Positions 38,568 through 47,762 of a DNA stretch of 64,000 nt are shown here, in pieces. Made by a program: the position numbers and the translations under genes. The notes beneath the pieces are model-generated. The model saw only the letters and a program-made list of their open reading frames with translations. It was not told the DNA's origin and did no database searches. Positions within the stretch are counted from its first letter, which is position 1; every line of letters begins with the position of its first letter. The stretch comes from Sporosarcina luteola (GTDB lineage Bacteria; Bacillota; Bacilli; Bacillales_A; Planococcaceae), in NCBI RefSeq assembly GCF_007991495.1, contig NZ_BJYL01000006.1:1-64000 (forward strand), given 5' to 3'.

Positions 38568-39587
38568 ATGACTACTTCGATAGCGATAAATGGTTTTGGA
38601 CGGATTGGACGTATGGTTTTCCGTCAAATTATCACGGAGGATGACGTGGATGTAGTAGCGGTAAACGCATCGTATCCAGCTGAAACGTTAGCACATTTGA
38701 TAAAGTATGACACAAATCATGGTGTGTTTGACGGTGACGTCGTTGTTGAGGAAGACGCTCTAATTGTCAACGGGAAACGGGTTAAATTACTAGCTGAACG
38801 TGACCCATCCCAATTGCCATGGAAGGAGCTTGGCGTTGATATCGTTATTGAAGCAACAGGCGTTTTCAATGCACGCGATAAAGCAGCTCTTCATCTTGAA
38901 GCAGGAGCGAAGAAAGTCATTTTGACGGCTCCTGGTAAAAACGAGGATGTTACAATCGTTCTTGGTGTAAATGATGAAAAGCTTGATATTGACAAACATG
39001 ATGTCATTTCCAATGCAAGTTGCACGACGAACTGTCTGGCACCAGTTGCTAAAGTGCTGAACGATACATTCGGCATCGAAAATGGGTTAATGACAACTGT
39101 CCATGCATATACAAATGACCAGAAAAACTTGGATAACCCGCATAAGGATCTTCGACGTGCCCGCTCTTGTGCACAATCGATCATACCAACTTCAACAGGT
39201 GCAGCAAAAGCGCTTGCGCTTGTGTTGCCTGAACTTGAAGGGAAAATCCACGGAATGGCACTCAGAGTTCCAACTCCGAATGTATCTTTGGTCGACTTAG
39301 TCGTTGATGTGAAAAAGGACGTTACGGTTGAAGAAGTGAATGAAGCATTCAAGAGCGCTGCAAACGGTGCGCTTTCAGGAATCCTTCGTTTTACAACTGA
39401 ACCTTTAGTTTCCATAGACTTCAATACGACTACTGAATCTGCAACAATAGATGGTTTGTCTACAATCGTTATGGGGGACCGAAAAGTAAAAGTTCTCGCA
39501 TGGTACGATAACGAGTGGGGTTACTCCGCACGTGTAGTAGGATTGACGAAAAAAGTTGCAAACGCACTTCATTCAAAAGTGAACTAA
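38568..39587 (+). CDS. gapB: Glyceraldehyde-3-phosphate dehydrogenase, gluconeogenic GapB type
   Basis: A 339-residue GAPDH. The catalytic Cys is in SNASCTTNCLAPVAK, with the general-base His in TTVHAYTNDQ. After the Rossmann motif AINGFGRIGR, the loop reads VVAVNASYPAETLAHLIKYD, which like B. subtilis GapB lacks the acidic NAD-specifying residue, suggesting NADP preference and a gluconeogenic role. AGGAGG precedes the ATG. The gene is monocistronic with its own terminator; speD, which I recall next to gapB in B. subtilis, is absent. Confidence 0.93.
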   Translation: MTTSIAINGFGRIGRMVFRQIITEDDVDVVAVNASYPAETLAHLIKYDTNHGVFDGDVVVEEDALIVNGKRVKLLAERDPSQLPWKELGVDIVIEATGVFNARDKAALHLEAGAKKVILTAPGKNEDVTIVLGVNDEKLDIDKHDVISNASCTTNCLAPVAKVLNDTFGIENGLMTTVHAYTNDQKNLDNPHKDLRRARSCAQSIIPTSTGAAKALALVLPELEGKIHGMALRVPTPNVSLVDLVVDVKKDVTVEEVNEAFKSAANGALSGILRFTTEPLVSIDFNTTTESATIDGLSTIVMGDRKVKVLAWYDNEWGYSARVVGLTKKVANALHSKVN

Positions 39588-39591
39588 TAAA

Positions 39592-39629
39592 GAAAAGCCA
39601 TCCGGACATGTACTGGATGGCTTTTTTTA
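39592..39629 (+). terminator. Intrinsic terminator after gapB
   Basis: AAAAGCCATCC and GGATGGCTTTT stem with T-tract. Confidence 0.9.
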
Positions 39630-39741
39630 CTCTTTTTCTCTCATACATCTCCTGAAATGATCTTTCCTTCGCCTCTTCGTTATTTTTCGACAAACTTCTG
39701 TTATAATCAATATACTATACGGAAATTCGGAGGAATACGAC

Positions 39742-40206
39742 ATGATATGTCCAGCTTGTCATTACAATGGCACAAGGGTCATCGATTCCAGACCCGCCGA
39801 AGAAAATCGTTCCATCCGACGACGCCGCGAATGCGAAAGTTGCGCATTCCGTTTCACTACATTTGAAAAAGTAGAGGAAATGCCACTCATCGTCGTGAAA
39901 AAGGATGGGACACGTGAAGAATTCAGCAGCGAAAAGCTACTAAGAGGATTAATAAGAGCATGTGAAAAGCGTCCTGTAGAACTTGAGGCGTTAAAAAACA
40001 TCGTTTATTTGATAGAAAAAGAATTGAGAAGCTCTGGAATTGTTGAAATTAATTCCGGAGACGTCGGTGAAATGGTCATGGCGAAATTGGCCGATGTCGA
40101 TGAAGTCGCCTACGTCCGTTTCGCATCCGTCTATCGCCAATATAAAGACATCGACGTGTTTATCGAAGAACTGAAAAACCTGCAACAAAAGAAGGATAGT
40201 AATTGA
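39742..40206 (+). CDS. nrdR: Transcriptional repressor NrdR
   Basis: A 154-residue ATP/dATP-responsive repressor of ribonucleotide reductase genes. The N-terminal zinc ribbon (CPAC...CESC) with [19 protein letters not shown] is followed by an ATP-cone (about 49-139). GGAGG is nine bases before the ATG, and a TATAAT hexamer occurs at 39702-39707. It precedes dnaB-dnaI, as in other Bacillales, separated here by a short family 1 repeat remnant. Confidence 0.95.
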   Translation: MICPACHYNGTRVIDSRPAEENRSIRRRRECESCAFRFTTFEKVEEMPLIVVKKDGTREEFSSEKLLRGLIRACEKRPVELEALKNIVYLIEKELRSSGIVEINSGDVGEMVMAKLADVDEVAYVRFASVYRQYKDIDVFIEELKNLQQKKDSN

Positions 40207-40266
40207 TTTTCGATATAATCAGTGACATGAAACTTAGAGTGAAGTTCCTGAATTGCAGTAAGTTCA

Positions 40267-40308
40267 GTTGATTGAAGCGGAAAGCGTCCGCCTGAAGCGG
40301 AAATCAAC
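40267..40308 (+). repeat. Dispersed repeat family 1, internally deleted copy
   Basis: 42 bp: GTTGATTGAAGCGGAAAGCG joined to CGTCCGCCTGAAGCGGAAATCAAC-type end, i.e. only the two ends of the elements at 19743 and 56314. It lies in the 145-base gap between nrdR and dnaB. Looks like an internal deletion derivative. Confidence 0.65.
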
Positions 40309-40351
40309 GGTTTTATTTATACTTTTTAGTTGAAGGAGGGGTTCCGACAAA

Positions 40352-41710
40352 ATGCTATATCAAGAATTGCAACCAGTGGATACATTCAAAATCAAGATGG
40401 CAAGTCCGTTCTCGGATTATGACCGGCAACTCCTCACATTATTCTATCAACCATTAATCGGCCCTCAAGCAATGAGCCTCTTCATGTCTTTCTGGGCTGA
40501 TGCAGAATGTGAAAAGGAAACCGAATACAATCACTATTACTTAATGAATTTATTAACAATGCCATTAGGTCAAGTATTTGAAGCAAGAATTTCACTTGAA
40601 GCGATCGGTTTGCTTCGTACATATTGCAAACAGGAGGAACACGATCGAGTCTTCATATACGAACTGCTTCCACCTATGGACGCGAAATCTTTTTTCGATG
40701 ACCCGCTTTTATCCACCTTCCTCTTCAGTAAAATTGGAGAGCAGGCATATCGTGGATTAAGAAACCGTTTTTTAGAAGATCATTCACTAGATGAAAGCTA
40801 TAAAGAAGTATCACGAACCTTTTTAGATGTCTACAAACCGATTCGTTTCGCCGCCACTGAACGGATGGATGAAACAACAGGTGAAATGCGAGGTCGGAAT
40901 GAATCGTCCGGCATTCCATTCGCTTATTCCGATTTTGACTTTAATCTGCTTCGTGCCGGCCTTTCTGAACAGATGGTGCCAAAAGCATCCCTCGCTTCCG
41001 TGTCCAAGGAATTGATTGAGAAATTGGCCTTCCTTTATTCGCTCACTCCGATTGATATGCAAAAAGTAGTTATGATGGCGCTTGACGAAAACTTGAAACT
41101 CCCTGAAGAACGACTCAGGAAATCTGCTGTTGATTATTATAAGATGAATATCTCTCAAAACGTACCAATGATCGAAAAAGCTTTTAAAAAGGAAGAGCCG
41201 GTAAAGGCGCAGGAGCCTGCAACACGGGAAGATGAATTATTGTTTTACTTGGAAAGCACTTCACCGCGTGAAATGCTCCGCGATTTGAACGGCCGTGAAC
41301 CGTTTCCTGTTGATATCCAATTGGCGGAAAGGCTCATCAACACACATGGATTATCTATCGGTGTCGTGAATGTCCTATTGCAATATATGATTTTACGTAA
41401 TGATGGGAAAATCACAAATAACTTTGCGGAACGGATTGCTTCGCATTGGTCCAATAAAAAAGTTACCTCTGCCAAGGTTGCGATGGATTTGTCACGTACC
41501 GAGCATGACCAATACATGAAGTGGCTGAACGAAGGTAAGCAGAAGCCAGCTGGCCGAAAACCGACGAGAGAAGAGAAAGTGCCGGAATGGTTTTATAAAA
41601 AAGAAGGCACTGAAAAACAAGAGCAGGAGACAAACACAGACCCTGCCATTGATGAAAAACGAAGACAACTGATGGAAAAATTGGATGCAATGAGAACTGG
41701 GGTGAAATAA
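40352..41710 (+). CDS. dnaB: Replication initiation / helicase loading protein DnaB
   Basis: A 452-residue Gram-positive DnaB (membrane attachment and helicase co-loader with DnaD and DnaI), not the replicative helicase of E. coli nomenclature. An N-terminal winged-helix-like region (LTLFYQPLIGPQAMSLFM) and a C-terminal DnaB/DnaD domain (about 300-385; LAERLINTHGLSIGVVNVLL) are followed by a charged Glu/Lys tail. AAGGAGG precedes the start. One base separates it from dnaI, indicating coupled translation. Confidence 0.93.
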   Translation: MLYQELQPVDTFKIKMASPFSDYDRQLLTLFYQPLIGPQAMSLFMSFWADAECEKETEYNHYYLMNLLTMPLGQVFEARISLEAIGLLRTYCKQEEHDRVFIYELLPPMDAKSFFDDPLLSTFLFSKIGEQAYRGLRNRFLEDHSLDESYKEVSRTFLDVYKPIRFAATERMDETTGEMRGRNESSGIPFAYSDFDFNLLRAGLSEQMVPKASLASVSKELIEKLAFLYSLTPIDMQKVVMMALDENLKLPEERLRKSAVDYYKMNISQNVPMIEKAFKKEEPVKAQEPATREDELLFYLESTSPREMLRDLNGREPFPVDIQLAERLINTHGLSIGVVNVLLQYMILRNDGKITNNFAERIASHWSNKKVTSAKVAMDLSRTEHDQYMKWLNEGKQKPAGRKPTREEKVPEWFYKKEGTEKQEQETNTDPAIDEKRRQLMEKLDAMRTGVK

Positions 41711-41711
41711 A

Positions 41712-42662
41712 TTGGAGCGGATAGGTAATACATTGAAACGCGTAATGAATGCGTCAGATTTAACAGCTAGATATGAGAACTTGAGAAACGAAGTAATGGA
41801 ATCACCAGGTGTACAACAATTCATAACCGATCATTCAAATGACATTGATAAAGCAGTCGTAGACAAAAGTTTAGGTAAATTATATGAATACGTCTCTGCT
41901 TCCCATCAGTGCGAGGGTTGTCCGAATTTAGAGGGCTGTATTAATGTCATGAAAGGATTCGAGCCGAAACTCGTGCTTACGCAGGGATTCATCGATCTTG
42001 ATTATATTAAATGTCCAAATAAACTGGTCGATGATGAACGCCGTAATGTTTCGAATATGATTGATAGCATGTACATGCCTAAAGATGTAATGGAAGCGAG
42101 TTTGCCCGACGTCGATTTGGAGCATGATACAAGCCGAATCATCGTTGTCGAGGCGGCCGCGCAATTCCTTGGCGAGTTGAGTGAAACAGGGAAGGTGCCG
42201 GAACGCGGTCTTTATATTTACGGACCTTTCGGGACTGGGAAATCCTTCATTCTAGGTGCGCTCGCAAATGAACTCGCCAATCGTCAAATTCGAACTGTTG
42301 TCGTTTATATCCCTGAATTCCTTAGGGAAATCAAACAGTCGATTCAAGATCAGACGCTAAATGAAAAGATTGATTTTGTAAAACGAGCTAACGTCCTCAT
42401 GCTCGATGATTTCGGGGCAGAATCCATGTCCGCATGGGCACGCGACGAAGTGCTTGGAACAATCTTGCAATACCGTATGGCAGAAAAACTTCCTACATTT
42501 TTCACGTCGAATTTCAATTTTGACGAATTGGAACATCATTTGACGTATACGCAACGCGGTGAAAAAGAAGCAGTTAAAGCTGCCAGGATTATGGAAAGGA
42601 TCAAAACGATCTCAAAACCTGTTCAGTTGAAGGGTAAAAACCGGAGAAACATGGAAGGGTAA
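41712..42662 (+). CDS. dnaI: Primosomal helicase loader DnaI
   Basis: A 316-residue AAA+ loader of the replicative helicase. The N-terminal helicase-binding domain has a zinc site CEGCPNLEGC (about residues 70-79); the AAA+ domain has Walker A GPFGTGKSF and Walker B VLMLDDFGAES. The start is TTG 41712, six bases after GGGGTGA and giving the family N-terminus MERIGNTLK. Translationally coupled to dnaB. Followed by the thrS T-box leader. Confidence 0.95.
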   Translation: MERIGNTLKRVMNASDLTARYENLRNEVMESPGVQQFITDHSNDIDKAVVDKSLGKLYEYVSASHQCEGCPNLEGCINVMKGFEPKLVLTQGFIDLDYIKCPNKLVDDERRNVSNMIDSMYMPKDVMEASLPDVDLEHDTSRIIVVEAAAQFLGELSETGKVPERGLYIYGPFGTGKSFILGALANELANRQIRTVVVYIPEFLREIKQSIQDQTLNEKIDFVKRANVLMLDDFGAESMSAWARDEVLGTILQYRMAEKLPTFFTSNFNFDELEHHLTYTQRGEKEAVKAARIMERIKTISKPVQLKGKNRRNMEG

Positions 42663-42719
42663 AAACACTTGCAATATCGCTAAATATTCCTTATACTAAT
42701 GGATATTATATTCGAAAAT

Positions 42720-42979
42720 GTGTGGAAGAGGACAAGAATCGATTGATCCACTAACAGAGAACAGGGTCGTTTGGCTGGAAGCCCTGTAGTGAAGATGATC
42801 GATTTACCACCTCGGAGCAGCATCGGTGAACCAATTTTAGTTAGTAACCGATGACGGACCCCGGCCCGTTAGCCGTTTCAAAGCTTCATCTTTCCGGTTC
42901 CTAGTATGACCGGATGGAAGGAAGAAGGGTGGAACCACGAGCAACAGCCTCGTCCCTTTACTGGGATGGGGCTTTTTTG
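42720..42979 (+). promoter_or_regulatory. T-box leader (threonine) upstream of thrS
   Basis: A tRNA-sensing leader. The stem I base pairs GAGG (about 42728-42731) with CCTC and AATCGAT (42737-42743) with ATCGATT (42798-42804), leaving an internal loop on the 3' side with the specifier ACC (42806-42808), a threonine codon. The T-box sequence AAGGGTGGAACCACG is at 42925-42939 (pairs with uncharged tRNA CCA end), followed by a terminator GCCTCGTCCC/GGGATGGGGC with T6 at about 42947-42978. Uncharged tRNA-Thr should favour the antiterminator and thrS expression. Confidence 0.93.
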
Positions 42980-43009
42980 TGTCAAAAAATAAATTGAGGA
43001 GTGGTTGTA

Positions 43010-44947
43010 ATGACTGAAAATATTCAATTAAAATTTCCAGATGGTGCGATAAAGGAATTTCCGAAAGGCACAACAACTGAAGAAGTGGCAGGATCAATTA
43101 GTCCGGGGCTTCGTAAAAGTGCTTTGGCTGGTAAAGTCGGCGATAAGCTTGTCGACTTGAAATCACCGATTAATGAGGACGGGGATATTGCAATCATCAC
43201 ACCGCAATCACCAGAAGCACTCGAAATCCTTCGTCACAGTACAGCGCATTTACTTGCGCAAGCGGTCAAACGGAAATTCCCTGATGCAAAATTAGGAATC
43301 GGTCCAGTCATCGATAACGGATTCTACTATGATATCGACTCTCCGACTCCGATTACAGCGGAAGACTTGCCTGAACTTGAAAAAGAAATGAAACGGATCA
43401 TCGGCGAAAACTTGCCGGTCGTTCGTCATGATGTGTCCCGTGAAGAGGCGGAAAGCCGATTCAAAGAAATTGAAGATCCATACAAAATCGAGCTTCTTGA
43501 AGCAATCCCTGAAGGCGAGCAAGTGTCTATCTATGAGCAAGGTGAATTCTTCGACCTTTGCCGTGGTGTCCATGTCCCATCAACTGGAAAACTGAAGGAA
43601 TTCAAATTACTAAGCATCGCGGGTGCCTATTGGCGCGGCGATTCCAAAAATAAAATGCTTCAACGGATTTACGGAACAGCATTCTTCAAAAAGGAAGAGC
43701 TACAAGAACATCTTCGCATGTTGGAAGAAGCGAAGGAACGTGATCACCGTAAAATCGGGAAAGAGTTGAATTTATTCACAAACTCCCAAAAGGTCGGTCA
43801 AGGTCTTCCGTTATGGTTGCCAAAAGGCGCGACAATTCGTCGCATCATTGAACGGTATATTGTCGATAAAGAAGAGAAACTTGGTTATGACCATGTTTAC
43901 ACACCGGTTTTAGGAAGTGTGGAACTTTATAAAACATCAGGACACTGGGGTCACTACCAAGATGGCATGTTCCCGGTAATGAGCATGGACAATGAAGACC
44001 TCGTACTTCGTCCGATGAACTGTCCACACCATATGATGATTTACAAAAACGGCATTCATTCATATCGTAACTTGCCGCTGCGAATTGCAGAACTTGGTAC
44101 AATGCACCGCTACGAAATGTCAGGCGCATTATCCGGTCTGCAACGGGTACGCGGTATGACATTGAATGACGCACATATCTTCGTTCGTCCTGATCAGATC
44201 AAGGAAGAGTTTAAACGAGTCGTCCAACTAGTGATCGATGTGTATAAGGACTTTGATATCGAGAACTATTCTTTCCGTCTTTCATATCGGGATCCGGAAG
44301 ATACAGAAAAATATTTCGATGACGATGAAATGTGGGAACGCGCACAAAGCATGTTGAAAGAGACGATGGACGAAATGGACTTGCCATACGTTGAGGCGGA
44401 TGGGGAAGCTGCATTCTACGGTCCGAAACTTGATGTCCAAGTGAAAACTGCAATCGGCATGGAAGAGACATTGTCGACAGTCCAACTCGACTTCCTTCTA
44501 CCAGAACGATTCGACCTCACATACATCGGAGAAGACGGAAAGCAGCATCGTCCAGTCGTCATTCACCGTGGTGTTGTATCGACAATGGAGCGATTTGTCG
44601 CATTCCTAATCGAAGAATACAAAGGTGCATTCCCGACATGGCTCGCTCCTGTCCAAGTTGAAGCCATTCCGGTTTCTCCGGATGCCCATTTCGACTATGC
44701 AAATGAAGTACGCGAGAAACTCGTTGCATCTGGCTTCCGTGTTGAACTCGACAGCCGCGATGAAAAAATCGGCTATAAAATCCGGGAAGCACAAGTGCAA
44801 AAAATCCCTTACATGCTCGTTCTAGGAGACAAAGAAGTCGAATCCGGCGAAGTGAACGTAAGAAAATACGGCGAACAAAAATCCGAAAGCATGCCGTTTG
44901 ATGATTTCTTAAAGCTAATAAAAGCTGACGTATCACACGAAAACTAA
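43010..44947 (+). CDS. thrS: Threonyl-tRNA synthetase
   Basis: A 645-residue class II synthetase: TGS domain (1-63; [16 protein letters not shown]), editing domain (about 70-240; [12 protein letters not shown] and [12 protein letters not shown] with its Cys/His residues), catalytic core with zinc-binding Cys in RPMNCPHHM and motif 2 region [20 protein letters not shown], and the anticodon-binding C-terminus. ATG 43010 follows GAGGAG; an upstream codon at 43001 is less likely. Controlled by the T-box immediately before it. Confidence 0.97.
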   Translation: MTENIQLKFPDGAIKEFPKGTTTEEVAGSISPGLRKSALAGKVGDKLVDLKSPINEDGDIAIITPQSPEALEILRHSTAHLLAQAVKRKFPDAKLGIGPVIDNGFYYDIDSPTPITAEDLPELEKEMKRIIGENLPVVRHDVSREEAESRFKEIEDPYKIELLEAIPEGEQVSIYEQGEFFDLCRGVHVPSTGKLKEFKLLSIAGAYWRGDSKNKMLQRIYGTAFFKKEELQEHLRMLEEAKERDHRKIGKELNLFTNSQKVGQGLPLWLPKGATIRRIIERYIVDKEEKLGYDHVYTPVLGSVELYKTSGHWGHYQDGMFPVMSMDNEDLVLRPMNCPHHMMIYKNGIHSYRNLPLRIAELGTMHRYEMSGALSGLQRVRGMTLNDAHIFVRPDQIKEEFKRVVQLVIDVYKDFDIENYSFRLSYRDPEDTEKYFDDDEMWERAQSMLKETMDEMDLPYVEADGEAAFYGPKLDVQVKTAIGMEETLSTVQLDFLLPERFDLTYIGEDGKQHRPVVIHRGVVSTMERFVAFLIEEYKGAFPTWLAPVQVEAIPVSPDAHFDYANEVREKLVASGFRVELDSRDEKIGYKIREAQVQKIPYMLVLGDKEVESGEVNVRKYGEQKSESMPFDDFLKLIKADVSHEN

Positions 44948-44957
44948 TCGACAAACT

Positions 44958-44992
44958 AACAGGCATTCCACTAGGTGGGGTGCTTGTTTTTC
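44958..44992 (+). terminator. Intrinsic terminator after thrS
   Basis: AACAGGCA...CCAC pairs with GTGG...TGCTTGTT, followed by TTT. Confidence 0.75.
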
Positions 44993-45009
44993 AGTTGAAA
45001 AGTTTTATG

Positions 45010-45203
45010 TTGACAATATGCATCCAAGATGATAGACTAATTAAGGTTAATGAATACAGTTTGTGGTATAAGAAGGAGCTGCCCGCTTCTCACCTGATCG
45101 ACGCACACAGTTGTTGACAGGTTAGCACAGTAAACGTGCCGTGCATTAATTTGCACGTACACATAAGCGGGTAGACAAATGCTTCATTTGTCTACTTTTT
45201 TTA
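45010..45203 (+). promoter_or_regulatory. infC operon promoter and L20-type autoregulatory leader
   Basis: A strong sigma-A promoter: TTGACA (45010-45015), 17 bp, TAGACT (45033-45038). About 260 bases of structured leader follow, including GTGCCGTGCATTAATTTGCAC, and a leader terminator GTAGACAAAT/ATTTGTCTAC with T7 at 45171-45202. In B. subtilis L20 binds such a leader and promotes premature termination; the same control is inferred here. Confidence 0.82.
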
Positions 45204-45305
45204 TTGTCCGGCTCTTACTAAACGAATGAACTATGGGACCGTCGGAATAGTGGGCGGTGTACCCAAACCGTGTATTCGCGAGACAACATTCGGAGGTGGA
45301 TTACT

Positions 45306-45824
45306 ATTAGCAAAGACATGTACGTAAATGAGGGCATCCGTGCCCGCGAGCTTCGCCTGATTGACCATAACGGCGACCAGCTTGGAATCAAATCCCGCAA
45401 CGAGGCACTTGAAATTGCAGCTCGCGCGAATTTGGATCTTGTCCTAGTCGCTCCAACAGCAAAGCCGCCGGTAGCCCGTGTTATGGACTACGGAAAATTC
45501 AAGTTTGAGCAACAGAAGAAAGAACGCGAAGTAAGAAAGAACCAGAAAATCATTAACCTCAAAGAAGTCCGCTTAAGCCCGACGATCGATGAGCACGATT
45601 TTCAAACAAAGCTTCGCAACGGTATCAAATTTTTGCAAGCAGGAGACAAAGTAAAAGCGTCCATCCGTTTCCGTGGTCGTGCGATTACGCACAAGGAAAT
45701 CGGCCAACGCGTTTTGGACCGCTTTGCAGAACAATGCAAGGAATTCTCAACGGTTGAAGTAAAACCGAAAATGGAAGGCCGGAGCATGTTCCTAATACTT
45801 GCCCCGACTGCCGAAAAAAAGTAA
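45306..45824 (+). CDS. infC: Translation initiation factor IF-3, ATT start
   Basis: A 172-residue factor that binds the 30S subunit, prevents 50S joining and checks initiator tRNA and start codon. The N-terminal domain ([20 protein letters not shown]) and C-terminal domain ([31 protein letters not shown]) are complete. No ATG gives the conserved N-terminus; GGAGGTGG at 45292-45299 positions ATT 45306, reading [13 protein letters not shown], equal to the recalled B. subtilis MISKDFIINEQ-type start. Rare AUU-type starts on infC allow autoregulation by IF-3. Confidence 0.92.
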   Translation: MSKDMYVNEGIRARELRLIDHNGDQLGIKSRNEALEIAARANLDLVLVAPTAKPPVARVMDYGKFKFEQQKKEREVRKNQKIINLKEVRLSPTIDEHDFQTKLRNGIKFLQAGDKVKASIRFRGRAITHKEIGQRVLDRFAEQCKEFSTVEVKPKMEGRSMFLILAPTAEKK

Positions 45825-45850
45825 CACGAACGATTTAGGAGGAACAGATC

Positions 45851-46051
45851 ATGCCAAAAATGAAAACTCACCGCGGATCCGCAAAACGTTTCAAAAAAAC
45901 TGCATCTGGTAAAGTGAAACGCGGCCGTGCTTATACAAGTCACCTTTTTGCCAACAAGTCTACAAAAGCGAAACGCCACTTGCGTAAAGCTTCACTTGTT
46001 TCTTCTGGCGACTACAAACGTATCCGTGAAATGATCACATACATGAAATAA
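45851..46051 (+). CDS. rpmI: 50S ribosomal protein L35
   Basis: 66 residues, very basic, with the family sequence [20 protein letters not shown] and the [18 protein letters not shown] block. AGGAGG lies seven bases before the ATG. Second gene of infC-rpmI-rplT. Confidence 0.97.
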   Translation: MPKMKTHRGSAKRFKKTASGKVKRGRAYTSHLFANKSTKAKRHLRKASLVSSGDYKRIREMITYMK

Positions 46052-46104
46052 GTTTTTGTACCATTATTACAACATTCTTTAGGAATAGCAGGAGGTAATG
46101 AACT

Positions 46105-46464
46105 ATGCCACGCGTAAAAGGTGGAACAGTGACGCGCAAGCGCCGTAATCGAGTATTGAAATTAGCCAAAGGTTACTTTGGTTCAAAACATAGACTTTAC
46201 AAAGTAGCAAACCAACAGGTCATGAAATCATTTAACTATGCATACCGTGACCGCCGTCAGAAAAAACGTGATTTCCGTAAACTATGGATCACACGTATTA
46301 ACGCGGCTGCACGTATGAATGGTCTTTCATACAGCACAATGATGCACGGTCTTAAATTGGCTGGCATCGAAGTGAACCGTAAAATGCTTGCTGATCTTGC
46401 TGTAACAGATGCACAAGCATTTGCACAACTTGCTGAAACAGCAAAAAAATCAGTCGCGAAATAA
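46105..46464 (+). CDS. rplT: 50S ribosomal protein L20
   Basis: 119 residues; [20 protein letters not shown] and [18 protein letters not shown] are typical. Needed early in 50S assembly and the likely repressor acting on the leader upstream of infC. AGGAGG precedes the ATG. The operon ends at the terminator at 46481-46513. Confidence 0.97.
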   Translation: MPRVKGGTVTRKRRNRVLKLAKGYFGSKHRLYKVANQQVMKSFNYAYRDRRQKKRDFRKLWITRINAAARMNGLSYSTMMHGLKLAGIEVNRKMLADLAVTDAQAFAQLAETAKKSVAK

Positions 46465-46480
46465 GCGATTGTAAGATAGA

Positions 46481-46514
46481 AGCCCCGCGCCGATAGTCGG
46501 CAGCGGGGTTTTTG
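46481..46514 (+). terminator. Intrinsic terminator after rplT
   Basis: AGCCCCGC-G-CCGA-TAG-TCGG-C-AGCGGGGTT stem followed by TTT. Confidence 0.9.
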
Positions 46515-46551
46515 TATATCCGCCGCTCTACAACAGGTTAAATAGCCTTAC

Positions 46552-46740
46552 CGCGCTCAAGGAACCTGCTTTCGCGCTCAAGGAAGTTGCTTCCGCGCTC
46601 AAGGAACCTGCTTCCGCGCTCAAGCCCTTCGTCCCCGCGCTCAAGAATCCCGCCCCCGCGCTCAAGCCACAAGCTCCCGCGCTCAAGAATCCCGCCCCCG
46701 CGCTCAAGCCACAAACTACCGCGCTCAAGAATACCACGCC
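46552..46740. repeat. Nine-copy 21-bp tandem repeat (CGCGCTCAAG units)
   Basis: CGCGCTCAAG begins at 46552, 46573, 46594, 46615, 46636, 46657, 46678, 46699 and 46720: exactly 21 bases each time. The other 11 bases of each unit vary (GAACCTGCTTC, AATCCCGCCCC, CCACAAGCTCC). Because 21 is a multiple of three, open frames run through on both strands; on the minus strand the unit reads as a seven-residue LSA-rich repeat. It fills most of the 400-base gap between rplT and ysdA. No gene is called. Confidence 0.9.
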
Positions 46741-46865
46741 GACACCGCCAGTCCCCGACTCGAAAATCAGCATAGCATAATAATAAAAGAAAACTATCAA
46801 ACTATATAGTTCTTCTTTCTTTGTCAGTTCAATAAAGTGTAGAATAGGGGTAGGGAGTTGAATTT

Positions 46866-47156
46866 ATGAAAGTAATGATCATCAGTTGGATTGCATTCAT
46901 ATCAATTTGGTCATTCGCATCTATGGGATATGATAAGGCGCAAGCAAAGCGTAAGGGGCGAAGGGTGCCTGAAAAAAATTTATGGTTGTTGGCAATTGTC
47001 GGTGGAGGAATCGGAGCGTATTTAGGCATGATGACGTTTAATCATAAAACTAGGCATACCGCGTTTCGTATCGGTTTCCTACTGCTTGCCGCAATCTATA
47101 TTGGACTTATTATTTATTTATTAGGATTCGACCTTTTGGGAACAGAAAAAGCATAA
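46866..47156 (+). CDS. ysdA: DUF1294 membrane protein YsdA
   Basis: A 96-residue protein with hydrophobic segments at about 4-20, 40-58 and 70-90, and the DUF1294 pattern MGYDKAQAKRKGRRVPE...GGGIGAYLGMMTFNHKTRH. Function unknown. B. subtilis ysdA occupies the same place downstream of infC-rpmI-rplT, but here the 21-bp tandem repeat has come between. Followed by a bidirectional terminator and converging ysdB. Confidence 0.88.
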   Translation: MKVMIISWIAFISIWSFASMGYDKAQAKRKGRRVPEKNLWLLAIVGGGIGAYLGMMTFNHKTRHTAFRIGFLLLAAIYIGLIIYLLGFDLLGTEKA

Positions 47157-47158
47157 GA

Positions 47159-47187
47159 AAAACCCGTCAAGTTTTTAACGGGTTTTC
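47159..47187. terminator. Bidirectional terminator between ysdA and ysdB
   Basis: AAAACCCGT/ACGGGTTTT stem around CAAGTTTTTA; overlaps the end of ysdB. Confidence 0.85.
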
Positions 47188-47558
47188 ATCAGTTTTTCAA
47201 TTGGATTTTTCCAGCTGATTTCAGCTTTTGGATAGTTTGAACTGATTTCAGAAGATAAAAAATGAAAATCATCTTTAGTAAAGCCTTGAAGTTTCGTTTC
47301 ATCCTTCACCCAGACAAAAATAGAAACAACATCAAAGGAATCTTCAGTTGTGCCTAAATACTTTTCACCTTCAAATAGGGCACCTTTATAAGTAATAAAG
47401 AAATTCTTTCTAACATTTTTCACATCATCATAAAAGTAATATTGTTCTTGTTCATATGCCTCGTCCAACTTTCGTTTAGGATCAACCAAATAACGGATGC
47501 CCCGATAGAATAAATAGACGACGAATGCAATGATGACAAAACGGATCAACAATCCCAT
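47175..47558 (-). CDS. ysdB: YsdB-like membrane-anchored protein
   Basis: 127 residues: one N-terminal helix (about 3-20), then a conserved cytoplasmic part (DDVKNVRKNFFITYKGALFE, GEKYLGTTEDSFDVVSIFVW) closely resembling B. subtilis YsdB as remembered. There YsdB negatively affects sigma-W activation. GGGG lies before the ATG. Converges on ysdA, as in related genomes; it is the last conserved-synteny gene before the accessory operon. Confidence 0.83.
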   Translation of the reverse strand: MGLLIRFVIIAFVVYLFYRGIRYLVDPKRKLDEAYEQEQYYFYDDVKNVRKNFFITYKGALFEGEKYLGTTEDSFDVVSIFVWVKDETKLQGFTKDDFHFLSSEISSNYPKAEISWKNPIEKLMKTR

Positions 47559-47704
47559 AACAGCATCCCCTCACAAAATTAGATATAGTCTTCTACCTAT
47601 ACGGATGAGATGCAGTTTGGTTTCAAGATATTTTTTTTGGAGGTTTTTTTAGTGGAAACTACAACATTATTCACTAAATGCAATGACGATATTATTATAT
47701 GACC

Positions 47705-47710
47705 TATAAT
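47705..47710 (+). promoter_or_regulatory. Candidate -10 of the accessory operon
   Basis: TATAAT 53 bases before the dUTPase start, with only a poor -35 at the right distance. The 200-base gap around it is AT-rich and holds no other recognisable feature. Confidence 0.3.
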
Positions 47711-47762
47711 TCTACTTAAGTTGAATGACCATTTCAACGGATATAACTAGGAGGATTCTGCC

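Noticed and set aside
46552-46740. CRISPR array
   Set aside because: Units are only 21 bp with no unique spacers of constant larger size, and no cas genes are present.
46528-46800. A 90-residue minus-strand frame with LSAGAG-type seven-residue repeats
   Set aside because: It is a consequence of the 21-bp tandem repeat, which keeps several frames open on both strands; the start would be TTG without a clear ribosome-binding site.
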